Shown here: positions 39,520-51,593 of the stretch, piece by piece
How the letters are laid out: the number at the start of each line of letters is the position of its first letter
How positions within the stretch are numbered: the stretch's first letter is position 1
Assembly (NCBI RefSeq): GCF_003590095.1
Contig: NC_039494.1
Span: 5,022,001-5,086,000 of the forward strand
Direction of reading: 5' to 3'
DNA length: 64,000 nt
Origin: Trichoplusia ni
Lineage: Eukaryota > Arthropoda > Insecta > Lepidoptera > Noctuidae
Translations under genes and position numbers: made by a program
Notes under the pieces: generated by a model
What the model was told of the DNA's origin: nothing
What the model saw: only the letters and a program-made list of their open reading frames with translations
Databases searched by the model: none

Positions 39520-41355
39520 TGTGTAGAAAAAAATCGCTTTTTTTTTTATGTGTTTACCTCCTTCTGCTTATAGTGTCCTTCAATCCATTCATGTCATAAA
39601 CAAAGTCAGTGTTGTACAGTTTCTTTTTCTACTGTAGGATCTTCTTTTTTTGTTATATGACTAGTATGTATCATCATAATATATTTTTATATATATACCT
39701 ATTCAAAAATAATAATAGTCTCTCCTAGATTCGAATCTGTCAAATCATCTAGTCCTTTGGAGACTCTCCGCCTATAAATAATCTATTTTACTATTATTTT
39801 AACTTAATGCAAAACAAATGTACTTAGTCAGCTTATCTGTGATGAATCCCTGCTGTAATGAGGCTAATAAAATGGATTTAATGACACAAAGTAAGCTCAA
39901 GCTTTAGCCATGAATGTTGGGGTAAATAATAATCTTGGACATGAAATAAATTTAAATTAAAAATGAATCAGGAAAAAATAATGTATTGTAGAAATTGGAC
40001 AATTTTAGGCATGGCCGGAGACTGTGATCTGCTGCTTCCACCGCCGATGACCACGACGGAATAAAACAGGACAATCAAACTGTAAGACATAGACAACTAG
40101 CATTTTTTTAACAATCAACATTTGGATACATCTTGTTTTACGGGTCAACAAAAGTAATATTATTTTATAATGCTAGGTTAGACGTAAAATTGTATTTAAC
40201 TCTATTAGGAGTATAGATATTATATAGAATTTTATTGTTACACATGTGTATGTCAGAAACTCGGATAAAAAGATACCCAAGCAGAGCGCATCACTCTATA
40301 GTAGTTACAGTTGTCGGTTTTAGCCATTGTTTCATGAAATCGCTCAGTTACCTCCATTTTTAACTTGATATACATATTGTAAAGGTTTAACAGCGAACGA
40401 TCATAACAAATTTAAATGAAAAATCTCTGTAATTTAAGTATTTTATATGTAATATTTAGAAATAAAAATATTAATTAATTAAGAAATATCATATTTTATT
40501 TTTCACATGATAATAATTATACATCCACTTTTATTAAAATTATATTTAATGTTTACAGTTGATATTAAACTAATACATGGTTATTTAACTGCTGTGTACA
40601 AGAGCTCATTAATATTAGGATAACAGGGCAATATGTCTGAATTACAATAGTTTTAATCAATGAATTTTGACGATGTTTTAACTAAAGATGCCATGCTCTG
40701 GCTATCCATGCATTATTGTCGTTCGTTGCTGTCGTCGTTAATTATACTTTATTCAAGAGTTAAACGACGGAACACCTTGGCATTTTTTTAAGTATATAGG
40801 TCAATGATTAAACTTTAAATTGATATCTCAATTCTCAATATACTTGACAATTATATTTTTTGAAATATATTCAATATAGCAGCATTAATTGGTCAATAAC
40901 ATGGGTTTTGTTGTAATATCTGACCCAAACAATTCAACTTATTATAACACCTATTTAGGTCATCTTATCTGCCTTTATCGCGCAAACACAAAGACGTTCT
41001 CGCATGCCTTATGTACTGATGTTAGAAATGCATGTGTTTCGACTAGCAGCATCGCCAAACAACCGATATTTGAAAAAACTAACGTATCTTTCTTTCGCAT
41101 CTTTCTTTCAGGAGGCTAAAAGTATCCGTAATATTTATAATAAACTTAAACAAAAATTATCCCTGTGTACGACGCTGGTGCCACTTATACACAACATTCA
41201 GTCTACATTTCATTGCAATGAAAAAGATCACTATTGTATAAAGTAAAAAAGTCTCTATTCCTCCTTCGAGTGACGTAAGGCACGTAGTGGGACATAACTC
41301 GCCGTGTCTCCGTGATCCTGTCGGAGAGATGACGCGCGAACCTGTCGGGTAAATG
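39520..41355. other. Convergent intergenic region, GID8 / Nup35
   Basis: This is 3' UTR-like AT-rich sequence for both genes. Frames at 40889-41119 and 41004-41246 show no family resemblance and start within AT-rich sequence. Nothing else is supported. Confidence 0.4.
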
Positions 41356-43232
41356 TCACCAACCCAACACGTAGTCGAGTGCCTTGGAGATCAGCCCGCT
41401 GGACCGCTGCGGGACCGGCGCCGACGCCAGCGGGGTCGGACACAGGGAACGAACGCCCGATTGTCTAAACAAAATAGTAAAATAGTTATTGCGATGTTTT
41501 GTTAACGTAAGTGTGACTATCAACTGTCATCATAACACAATGCTGTTTTCAAAGTTCAAGATGTTGGCGTGTAAGAAACTAATCTTTGAATATACAACTG
41601 TTTTCAAGTGTTTATCTGTTTTTAATTGAGTATGTTAAACTCCGAAAATTTAACATACTTTAAAAAACAAGTTGATGATCTGTGAATTTATAATATGAAG
41701 TTGCCCAAGGTAAATTAATCTTAATCCTGCCTGATTTTATTAAATGGTATGATTTAAATGTATCTATAATTTTGGCTCTTTAGTTATGTTATATCTGGAA
41801 GCATACCTATCTGGTGAGGTGAGTCCGGGGCTGGTGACGGCGATGCGCGGCGGCTCCTTGCACTCGACGACGCCGACCATGACGCCCGGCAGCACCTGCC
41901 GCCCGCTCAGCGACATCGCGCGCTCCTTCTCCGCTCGAGTCGCGTAGCGCACGTGCGCCCAGTTGCCTTGCGTTGGGTATTGTTTATCTGAAGTTATAAA
42001 TCAATAATTATTTGTGAATACATAGGTTATATACTTACAGGTCTGATATGACATAGACTATAATAAATGGGTAAAGTGTATCATTATTCCACATACAATC
42101 ACAAAGGTTTTTTGATTTTGTAAATTGATTTGATTTTGTTAAGTATTTAGCATTCCTTTTACCCTTTACAAGTAAACCAGAAATAAATATAACACCTACA
42201 GTATCTATCAGAGCAAGAATACCAATGATATCTGAATTGGAGAAAGTTAAACAGGCTTACCTAAAATGGCACCACAGTTGCTAAACCGTGCCAAGACAGT
42301 ATTTGCAGCATTAGGAGGGAATCCAAACACTGTGACCCAGTACTCATCCTGCTCATGACAGCCATCTTGCCATGCTGTCACCATAGACTGGTTGTTTGTA
42401 TTATTCAAATGGCCATACCCATTCTGTACCATAGAATTATTGTTGTTATATAAGCTGTCTTGGAACAGAGATTTGTTTATTGATGGCTCATTGCTCTTGA
42501 TGGTGTCAAATAGGTCTTCAATGGGTGGTCCACTTGGCTTACTTGTGTAGGACAGGTTTGGTGTTGCAGGTATGTTGGGATACATGTTCTGTTGGTTGTA
42601 CAAAGCTTGCTGGTGCATAGATATGTTCTGTCTGTAAGCCTTCTGGTCTGGTGTTGATGTTTGGGTTGGACTAGTTGGAGAACCTGTAAAATGAGGTTCA
42701 CAATTACTGGAAACCCATCTAAAGATTAAGCTTACTTTTACACTGAAGGAAGGAAGAGCTCAACATTATTTAAACAATAAGCGGTAGTCAATAAGTGGAG
42801 TTATCATAATATAAGTTTTCTTACGGCTCATAAGAAAACTTATATTATGAAGACTACAGCTTATTGTTTATATTATTAGAATCACTAATAGATTTGACCT
42901 GTGATGTAAATGTAGTTTAGTTTACATTTTTTACCATTAAGCTAACTAGCTTAATATGCTAAGTTATTCAATACTTTAGGGTTTTGAATATTAGGTAGAC
43001 AAGTCAATTACATTGTAGTATATGTTGATAACAATTACAGCCCTGAGCCAGTAAACAGATTAACCGGTAAATACTTACCAAAGGCAAGACTTCTGCCCTT
43101 CGTTGGTGACAAACTGTTCGTGCGAGGAGTAGTTGGAGGATTTATTTCACCCAACAGGAACGGCGGTAAATATCCCACGTTCGGGCTATTTGAAGGAGAA
43201 TGTGTTGGACTGCCTAAAGTCATTGGCTCCAT
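41356..43232 (-). CDS. Nup35: Nucleoporin Nup35/Nup53
   Basis: Four minus-strand exons join in phase: 43079-43232, 42261-42683, 41807-41987, 41356-41464, giving 288 residues. Nup35 is a scaffold nucleoporin linking Nup93, Nup155 and Ndc1 at the nuclear pore membrane. The N-terminus EPMTLGSP and GYLPPFLLGE match the vertebrate EPMMLGSP..FLPGFLMGD. The unstructured Asn/Gln/Ser-rich stretch is followed by the MPPN RRM-like domain at about 166-248 (EYWVTVFGFPPNAANTVLARFSNCGAIL, then GNWAHVRYATRAEKERA). The C-terminus SGLISKALDYVLGW is the membrane-binding amphipathic helix ending in GW. The human protein is 326 residues; the shorter length falls in the disordered region. Exon 2 is the largest exon at 423 nt. 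Confidence 0.95.
42772..42869. repeat. Long inverted repeat (hairpin) in Nup35 intron 1
   Basis: An inner perfect 20-bp stem, TCATAATATAAGTTTTCTTA at 42804-42823, pairs with its reverse complement at 42831-42850 around a 7-nt loop (CGGCTCA). Outside it AAACAATAAGCGGTAGTC (42772-42789) pairs with 42852-42869 at 17 of 18 positions. A 14-nt unpaired bulge lies on the left side only. It may be a foldback element remnant or an RNA hairpin precursor, and which one is unknown. Confidence 0.8.
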
Positions 43233-43629
43233 ATCGCAATATTACAGAATTTACAGACCCACTGAGGATTTATCCTACACTATATTCAAAAGAGAAGTCG
43301 TTAATAGTTTTATTTATCACTTTTTTAACGGCTGGCTGACACGCTTCTTCGCTGTCATTAAATTTACAAATTTGTCTTTTGACGTTTAGATGTTAATACC
43401 TACGGTTAAAGACAAAACGCCGGAAATCACTACGAATGTATGATAGGGACATAGGGTTGAATGATATTCTCGTAACACCGAATCTTCATTGACACTGGAA
43501 ATGAACTAGATGACAGATGAAATGCTTGCTTCAGTTCTCGAACGAAGATCTCAATATTAATTCGCTACAATGCAATAATTGGCAACATTGATTGATATTT
43601 GTCAAAATAATTCAGTCAAACAAGCGAAC
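43233..43629. promoter_or_regulatory. Divergent promoter region, Nup35 / DCAF15-like
   Basis: Nup35 and the DCAF15-like gene start on opposite strands 397 bp apart, the tightest pair in the window. An open frame from 43120 to 43389 overlaps Nup35 exon 1 antisense and is not taken as a gene. A compact bidirectional promoter is inferred. Confidence 0.5.
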
Positions 43630-46600
43630 ATGGATTCTTTGGCTGTAAGGCCCGAGAATTTTAATGCGTTTAGTAGATATGAATACGACAAAACAAAATC
43701 AAATACTCCTAAAAACATGTCAGAGAATAGTAGTAATATTGTTCATAAGTTATTAAATAGAGAGGTAAGTTAAAACTCCAAATTACAGAGCGTTTAAAAG
43801 CTTGATCCTGGGCTTATGCTTTATTTTTTTTCTGCTGTTTCTAGTCTATTTTTCGATGGCCGATGAAGAATACTATTATTCAAAGATATATTATGTGTTT
43901 TCTATAATTAGTGTTTGCGATCTTATTAAATAAACACAATTCTATGATAAATTGATAAATAAAAAACAAACCTCCATAACTGCTGTAATTACTCGTTAAT
44001 GAGCAATTAGATTGGAAGGGATTTCATTGCTCCGATTAGGTGCTTTGGTTAACAGTATTATAAAATGTAAACAATCTGTTACACTAAAGAGAACTGTGGT
44101 GTTATTTATTTATTTTGGTTTTATTTTGATGAAACACCATGACATGACTATAAATGTCTCCATTGTTTTTTTTTAAATCTCTGAAATCTAGAGATTTGAA
44201 AGAGGAGAGTAGGATAGATAAAATTTAAATTAATTATAAAAACAGATAAATCACATGAAAAATTAAATATCAGTGTGCAGACTACTATCATTATACTTTC
44301 ATAAACAAACAGTATTTTTAATGGCTGTCTTCCTTTAAAAGTGAAACAATATCATTTTCTCCTTTTAATCTTACCAACCACCTTCCTTGTATAACCCACT
44401 ACTGGAAAATAGTATACCTTCATGCATAGCACTCTCTGACCTTCGCCAAATCCCTCCTACTACAGCCTTTTTTTCAATATTATCAGTCAATGCCATGCTT
44501 GTTCCTGCTGGGTTTTTTTTTTATTAATGTGCCCCTATGAGCCTTGACAATGCTTTTGAGCCCATATAATTTCATACTCATATGATTGCCTTTTAGCCTT
44601 TTTTTAAGGGTTCTAAAGGATATTTATACCATTAATTTTTTTGGATCATAGGTACTTGGTCTTGTAAACTCTCATATCAAAAACCCATTTTACGGTATGA
44701 AATGTAATCAAACCAAACCTCTTCATGCTTCAGAGAAAGAAGACTGATTTACTATGGGTATACCTAAAACCATTTAAACATATCACTTTCTGTATCTAAA
44801 AAGTTACACTTCCCATGATATTTTTATTTAACCATTTAATCTGATAAGTGTAATACATAAAAGTTTACATTTTACACTTAATAGTCAATTCCATAAATAC
44901 TTCTTTTTGTTTATTACCAAGGTCCAGTGACCTTACAGAGTTCATGCCACTTGAAGACCTTGGTATTTCTTACAAAACATGTTCAACATTAACCCTTCAT
45001 CCCAATGTACTTATTCTTGTATATGTTCATGTTCTCATGCACTGGTAATTGATAATTGTATATGACAGCATATTACTAGTACTACAAAAATAGTATTCAA
45101 AGATAGCTATGAAGAAATGTTTTAATTCAAGGTTAAGTTTATAGAAAGGTTGTCTATAAAGGTAACTTATTGTGGTGTGCAATAAATATCAATAAAGTAT
45201 TTTAAGTATAGTTCTTTCGTTAGTTCCGTATGTAACCATGTTGGAGTCAGCTTGCAGTCAAGCTGGATGCAGCTAAGTACCAGGTTTTTTACAAGGACCA
45301 ACTGACTATCTAGCCTCAACCCAGTAACCGGGGCAGGATGATACTCCTTAGTAAGACTGCCTGTCAAACTGTCTAGCTTCTTACTCCTGTAACAACTTTC
45401 ATAGATGTCAGTACAGAATTTTATTTGCCTTCGGTAGCAGGGCGGAAATTGATATGACATACATGGTCAAAAACCCATGGATTGACCATATCAAGTGTAG
45501 CTTAACCAGTGAAGTAATATCAAGACTCATACTCATTCTTGCACAGTGTCTTACTGCGCAGCTCATCAAAAAAACCATGTATATTAATTGGATTGGTTTT
45601 TCAGATGTTTGGATGTACATCAAGAAAGAGCAATGACAGAAGTCGCAAGGTGTTCGAGCGCATCCCGCCGCGGCTCCGGTTCTGCCTGATGGACATCGTG
45701 CCGATGTCGTACCTGCGCGAGCACGTGTTCATGGGCTTCTCGCAGTGCGGCCAGTTCCTGCTGAGCTTCACCTACAGCTGCAACACTCAGGTCTACTTCA
45801 GAGAGAGTTCCAAGTTCACGTAAGTTTACTGTAGTCCATTTATGTGAGATACGTGGTCATTATGTATAGGAGAAAGATTCAGTCCTTATTTTATTGTTTG
45901 GAATTGAAGAATATTACAAAACTTGAACTTAGTATATTGTTACATGAGTTGTCTCTAGTTGTATGACTACTAGCTGTTCCCCACGGGGCTACTCGCTTTT
46001 CGTAACATTCACTGCCAAACAGAATCACATACATCAACATACCTTGTCTGAATGAGTGACAAACGTACTTACATACTTTCGCCTTATAATATTAGTTTGG
46101 TATATGTGTTAAATATATTTAGCCATACATTATAAAATGTGCCTATTCTTTTATTTTATCAGCTGTTTCTGTCCCACTTGCGAGGGGGCAATAGCCTGTA
46201 CTCCTAATTATACTGATATCTTTTATTCTTGTAAATCATGTACCTACTTTAACTCTTTTGAAGTAGGTTCAATTTTGACTGGCAATTGCGAATTGTTATT
46301 GATAATTTATTTTGATTAGCATTGATTGGGATATCTAAAGTATGTAATTGCTGTGTAATATATAATATCAATCTGTAGAACCACAAACCTTCTAATATTA
46401 TTATCTTTGCCTTGCAACTACTAATATCTTTCTTCTTACATGTTTGTTTGCTACACCTATTGTACATTTCTTAGAATTGCCAAATATTTGAATTTCACAT
46501 CTTACGAAGTACTTGGTTGAATAAATCTACAGTAAGAAAAAAAAAATATTTTCTAACTTTCATTAAAACTTTTGAATTTTGCGATAGCTAAATGCAAGGG

Positions 46601-49600
46601 TTTTCCATAAGGCTTCGAAGTTTAAAGATGCTTAAATAACTCAGCTCAGCAGCTCATTTTTATAGTTTGTAGCGCCATGTTATTCCACTATCTTTAAAAT
46701 ACCCGATTACATTGCTTATACAAACACAAATTAATCAAGATCGTGTTGAAGATAAATATTATGAACTTATCATGCAAACATCTGTAGCTGAACTCGTACA
46801 ATGCCATAATATTTCAACAGTCTACCCTAATTTGAGCGGCTGCCAAATATTACGACAACCGCCAGACTATAAGTACTTGTGGGAAAATAATAACGGACTT
46901 ATTAACTGGGTTTTACGAATTATATGTTAGTTATAAATTCATATTTGTACTTGCTAAAACAAAAGCCTTCTCTTTCAAATCAATGTATGTTCTCAGTCTA
47001 AAACTAAGCTGGCGTACCTTTATGGTCGCAATGCCAATAAAACTAAAATCAGGATGAGACTAATCAACTAATATCATAAACTAGCTCATCAGAATACCCT
47101 TTGCACGTTCACGTAATACTCGTATGTAGTGCAAGTACTCAATCAATTTATCAATAATCATTATTGATAATTTGATTGATTGATTGCGTTTAGAGTTTGT
47201 AGATGGAAAGTATTAAGAAGATTTAAAAAAGTTTTTGTTGCCCTTAGATCTTCTTCATGTATTTTTTCGTCCATATGGAAAATACTTGATACTGCACACT
47301 AATACCATAGAACAGCTAATAATAGAGTTAAAACAGTGAAAGGAAGAAGAAAAGACAAAAACTCCAAAGGCTACAAAAGAAATTCTCTTTGCAGGTTGCA
47401 CTTTCTATCATGGGTACCAGGTCGGATAGTGCGGCCGGTGCACAGCGTGCCGCTGTTCGGAGACGACTGCGTCGACAGCAAGGTCACGATATCCATGGCG
47501 CAGTGGAAACACAACCCTGGAGTACTCGTTGTCTACGGGATTGCGTGAGTATCCTCTATCCAGCAATACCCAAGAAATGTATCTCTATAGCGGAGATTAT
47601 AAAAAGTAATGTGTTTCCAGTGATTCCTGCTCTGAACGGTCCTACCTCAGTGTCATTGGAGTACCTCGACTAGGATGTAAGAAATGTGCAACTTTCTCCA
47701 GAGATGAAGGTATTTAACTTATTATGACTGTATAAAATGCCGTTAAAATAAGACTTCGTTGAGTTACAGAGTTTATTCCTTTTTCAGATGATCTTAATTG
47801 GGGCAAAAGATGCTTAGAACACAATTTTGCCATTCACACAAAATTCTTCTGCACATCAGACTCTAGTATGTATGAACCAGTAGTCCAACTAGCATACTCA
47901 AATCAGATTATAATATATACGGACTTCATACATATACTAGAAATAGATTTTGTGAAACCCGATCAGGAGAAAAGTGATAGAGAAACCGAGGATAGCAAAT
48001 ACTCCTTAGATAGGGAGGAAGTTAATTCAATGGATACCAACCCCAGTACGCCCGCATCAGATGTGTCCGCAGCTTTCCAATCACCTAAGTATCAGAATAA
48101 CGTTGTCCAAAATATTTTAGCAGACTTTTCAGATTTAGAAATGGAACCATTTCAAATGTCAAAACCAGTCCGATTACCTGACGTTATGGGACAGGAGTTG
48201 TGTATTCAGGCATCTTCTATATCTCATAACCTAGTGGAGGAGTGGGAGGGGCCATCGCCTTCCATTAGAACCTTAATAAGTCCGCCGCTGCGTTCCCCAA
48301 GGCGAAGGCCTGCTGAAAGCATGTCACGCTTCAACGAGACGCATAGAATAACAGCTGAGAAAGCCTACGAATTCGTAGAAGAGACAGAAACCAAGTGCGA
48401 GAAGCTCAGTATGTTTAGGAAACGGAGGTTAGCTGACAAGAAATATGAATTCTCTGAAGACAACAACGAAAACATAGTACCTTTTAGAGTACTGAGGAGT
48501 AATAGGAAATATTTTATTGGATCGACGAGTAAAAACCAGCTGCGGCGTCCGAAGTCTCCTCCGGTGGAGAGTGTGATACTGAGAGCTCACAACCAGATCA
48601 GTAGGCCTCCCTCCCCTACCACAAGCTCTGAGCTCAAGAACCCTGGGCTCTCGACACTGGAGTCCGACCACAATAGTGAGTCCGAGTACAGAGTGATGGA
48701 GATGCTGGACGATGGGTCTCTTAAAACTGTTGCTGTGCACGATAATACCTCGAAAACCCTGTCAGATTGTCCTGTAAATGCTCAAGATCCCTACCTCGTG
48801 CACTCAGAAAACTCAAAGTGTAGTAAATTCTTCACGCGGTACTTCGTGGAAAGTGACGACGAGATTACGTCCATCGTTACAGATTCCGAGGGTAAGTTTT
48901 TCAAGCAGTTTATTTTTAGCTACAATTATCTGTTTACTCGAGTGATTTATCTTCCGTGACTCAGCCTGAGGCATGATAGTTATACAAACTGGTTTTTCTG
49001 GAGATATAGCTAGCTACAGGCGAGTAATTATTTTATACATTGTACCCGAGTACACGGCTGGCCGGTAAATGGTCTTGAGAAGTCATGCGTATCTTCTAGT
49101 ATATTAAATTATAATGTTGCTGTCTGTCTGAAATAAAACAATGTGTCTTATAATGATGTTATAGTAACTGAGTATGTTCAATTCCTATGTTTATAAAAAC
49201 TGAAGATACTCTTGGTAACAGTAATATAATGCAAAAAAACAATAAAATTATATAGAGTAGAATTTTCAAGGTTACTCGGTAATAACCAAGACTGTTACTG
49301 AACGATATTTTGAAGGTAGTTCAAACCACATATAGACTAACGCTATGTTGACATTGACTATATATTAATATATACGATCTGCAGCAACTATACTTTTATT
49401 TAATTTTGCTCCATCTATCTCCTACTAGAGAAACCTACAACGTTGTGCCTTACTTACTACTCAGCTATTTGACAATTAAACTAATGAGACTGAACGTATC
49501 ATTCATTAAATTGTAGTGTTACCAATAAAGGTAAACACATGTTACCAATTAATATTCCGTTTTCTAAAAGATACGTATGTGAATGAAGCTGTAATAACAA

Positions 49601-51593
49601 TATGTAATTTGTTTGTGCCAGACGACTGTATCTCGGGCTACCACGTGGCGCTGCCGCTGTCGGCGCACGGCGCGGGCTACGCGGCGCTGCAGGGCGTGGG
49701 CGCGGGCGCGTGGGAGCGCCTGTGCGGCGCGGCGCCGCCCCTGCCGCCGCTCACGCTGCGCGCGCACCAGCGCTCGCTCGACACCGAGCTGCTCTGCAAC
49801 GAGGTCTGCGGCCGACTCTGCAATATCAACAGGAAGAAGTTCATCTACTGCTTCGATTGGGGCTGCCATGTTATTGATGTCTGCCAGTCCAGTGGCTGCT
49901 TGTCCGGAGTGAGTATTCGAAAAATTGCTTCAATGAACGGATGTGTGAAAATTTCCTCTTTTAAATTAGCTGGACATATTTTTAAAGCAAAAACATGACA
50001 TTGCCATGTATAAATATTATCAACACTATCGTAACAAAAGAAATTTTGCCAAACATACTTAACTTTCCTTTGCTAATTAGAAAAGAAAGAGCTATGTCCT
50101 AACTTAATTCAATATGAATTTCTTGAAATAAACATATATCTGTTTTGTTACTAGCTGTGTGCGATGTGGATGTGGGCGAGCGACGACACGGGCGCGACTG
50201 CGGAGTGCGAGGCTTGCAAGGACGTCAGCGCGGGCTGCCTCGTGCATCGGCAACAGTACGCTGCGGAGGTAACTACAATATACCAAAAAAATACTTAAAA
50301 CGCGCTATTTGTAACGCTTTGTTAACATCTATTGTAAAATTTGATGTATCTTATTGTGTCCAGTGTCTGTTCGTGTGGGATTTGGTCAGCGGCGTGTACA
50401 GAACTGAAAGAGTTTCCATGACAGAAGACTCCAGCCAAGAAGGAAGCAGAGGTAGTTAAAAATATATAATTATTATTCCTTTTTCGACGACCTGTAAATT
50501 GAATACATTTGTGTGTAAAAAAGTGAATAAATATTCCACTTCGGGGCTAAAACCTCTTCGTGTATAAAAACTAACAATTTCTAAACCTATGTTTCGGTAA
50601 AGAAATGATGATAGTCTTAATAATTAATAAGAACTAGCTAGCTGACTGAAAAATATACAAAACATTCTGTTTTTTTTAACTAAATGCTGCAAACTCAAGG
50701 TTAATAGCATAATTTTAATTACAGTTAACATCAACTTTGAAATCCTTTAATTTTGTTATTTTGCTGAATTTTAATTTTATTAAGTTAAATGGGTCAGGGT
50801 ATACAATCGTGGATAGGATCTGGAGTAGGCTGTTTCCCAGCAGTGGGACACAAGAGGCTAAATGAAAACAATGTAATGGAGTCAACTACCCCTATAACAA
50901 ATGTTATTAATGTAGGTCTAACTGCTAAATCGAGATTCTACAAGTGCATAGTTCACCAAAGATCACTAAAACAAAACGTATTTTATAGTTCCAGGCGCAG
51001 ATAGAGCTCGGGAGCTCGCCAAGAAGCTGGGACCTATCAACATGCCGCCGGGCAATGAGAACAGACTGCTCACCACATTGACAGGTAACTGCCACATAAC
51101 CACTAACTATACAGAGTGTAGAGAGTCTGGAGTGTGCTGGAAGAGATACCTCACTCTAAGTTGGGTTTATTGCCCAACTTAGAGTGAGGTATGTTCTAGC
51201 CTCATCATCCACAGCCCTTGTCCTCCTACAGTTGGGCATAGAAGTCCCTTACTTATGCCAATTTCTATGGTCCTGGGCCAGCCTCATCCAGACTCGACCC
51301 GAGATCTAGCCTCATATAAAGCTTATATTATAGGCCGTTGATTCAATTCGGTGTGTACCAAGAGTAACTCTAAGACCAAATTTCGTTTAAAAAGTACTAT
51401 AATGCTGACACAAGGTCTTCAAACAGAACATTGCTAGGTATACTTTTGGGAGTAAACTATATTTTCTTTTTTTGTTAAAGGGCGATCTCTAAAAAGACTG
51501 ACAGATGTAGACAACTGCATCGAAATTACAAAGAATCACCCTGACAGCTCGGAATCTGAGTCGTCGTCTGAGGAAGATAGTGACTACGACTGA
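43630..51593 (+). CDS. DCAF15-like Cullin-4 ligase substrate receptor
   Basis: Ten exons join in phase: 43630-43764, 45605-45819, 47395-47544, 47621-47709, 47788-48891, 49622-49908, 50155-50268, 50364-50451, 50995-51084, 51481-51593, giving 794 residues. The N-terminal region resembles DCAF15: HKLLNRE...RSRKVFERIPPRL, HVFMGFSQCGQFLLSFTY, GVLVVYGIA, then PRLGCKKCATF and RCLEHNFAIHTKF. These match the human order (PPR, HIFLGFSKCGRYVLSYT, KVIVFGF, PPGRCAACQ, CLRHGFMLHTKY). DCAF15 is a DDB1-CUL4 substrate receptor. Exon 5 encodes a long disordered acidic and Ser-rich middle. The C-terminal half (GCHVIDVCQSSGCLSG, CLFVWDLVSGVYRTE) is only loosely like DCAF15 and ends in an acidic ESESSSEEDSDYD tail not seen in the human protein. 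Start codon: first ATG after in-frame stops. The family assignment is inferred from memory of human DCAF15. Confidence 0.7.
43765..45604 (+). other. DCAF15-like intron 1
   Basis: AT-rich intron of 1.8 kb. A few short frames lie near the 3' end but no repeat family or gene is recognisable. Confidence 0.4.
45969..46200 (+). repeat. Dispersed moth repeat, CTAGCTGTTCCCC / TATAATATTAG type
   Basis: The 5' part reads ACTAGCTGTTCCCCACGGGG and CTACTCGCTTTTCG, and later TTTCGCCTTATAATATTAGT, a pairing I associate with the 3' end of many moth elements. A second block (GTTTCTGTCCCACTTGCGAG, then AATAGCCTGTA) at 46160-46200 fits the same family. Lies in intron 2 of the DCAF15-like gene. Confidence 0.5.
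47139..47179. repeat. Near-perfect palindrome
   Basis: TCAATCAATTTATCAATAAT at 47139-47158 pairs with 47160-47179 at 19 of 20 positions around a single-base centre. Being AT-rich, it may have arisen by chance or by slippage. Intron 2 of the DCAF15-like gene. Confidence 0.6.
50822..50866 (-). repeat. Fragment of TCATC/CAGCCTATA moth repeat, reversed
   Basis: GTAGGCTGTTTCCCAGCAGTGG and GACACAAGAGGCTAAATG are, in reverse, degraded CAGCC..CCCACTGCTGGG and TCATCATC-side sequence of the repeat family at 425, 8889, 51196 and 61239. Intron 8 of the DCAF15-like gene. Confidence 0.4.
51147..51191. repeat. Perfect 19-bp inverted repeat (hairpin) in DCAF15-like intron 9
   Basis: TACCTCACTCTAAGTTGGG at 51147-51165 is repeated exactly in reverse complement at 51173-51191 around a 7-nt loop, TTTATTG. 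It borders a dispersed repeat starting at about 51196. Perfect arms of mixed base composition suggest a recent duplication-inversion or a functional RNA hairpin. Confidence 0.85.
51196..51305 (+). repeat. Dispersed moth repeat, CACAGCC/GGTCCTGGGCC type
   Basis: CCTCATCATCCACAGCCCTTGTC, CAGTTGGGCATAGAAGTCCC and GGTCCTGGGCCAGCCTCATCC are in the order seen in a common moth interspersed family; the first blocks match 425-480. Intron 9 of the DCAF15-like gene. Confidence 0.5.

Noticed and set aside
49564..49869. 101-codon Arg/Ala-rich minus-strand frame
   Set aside because: It is the antisense shadow of the GC-rich DCAF15-like exon 6, made open by base composition.
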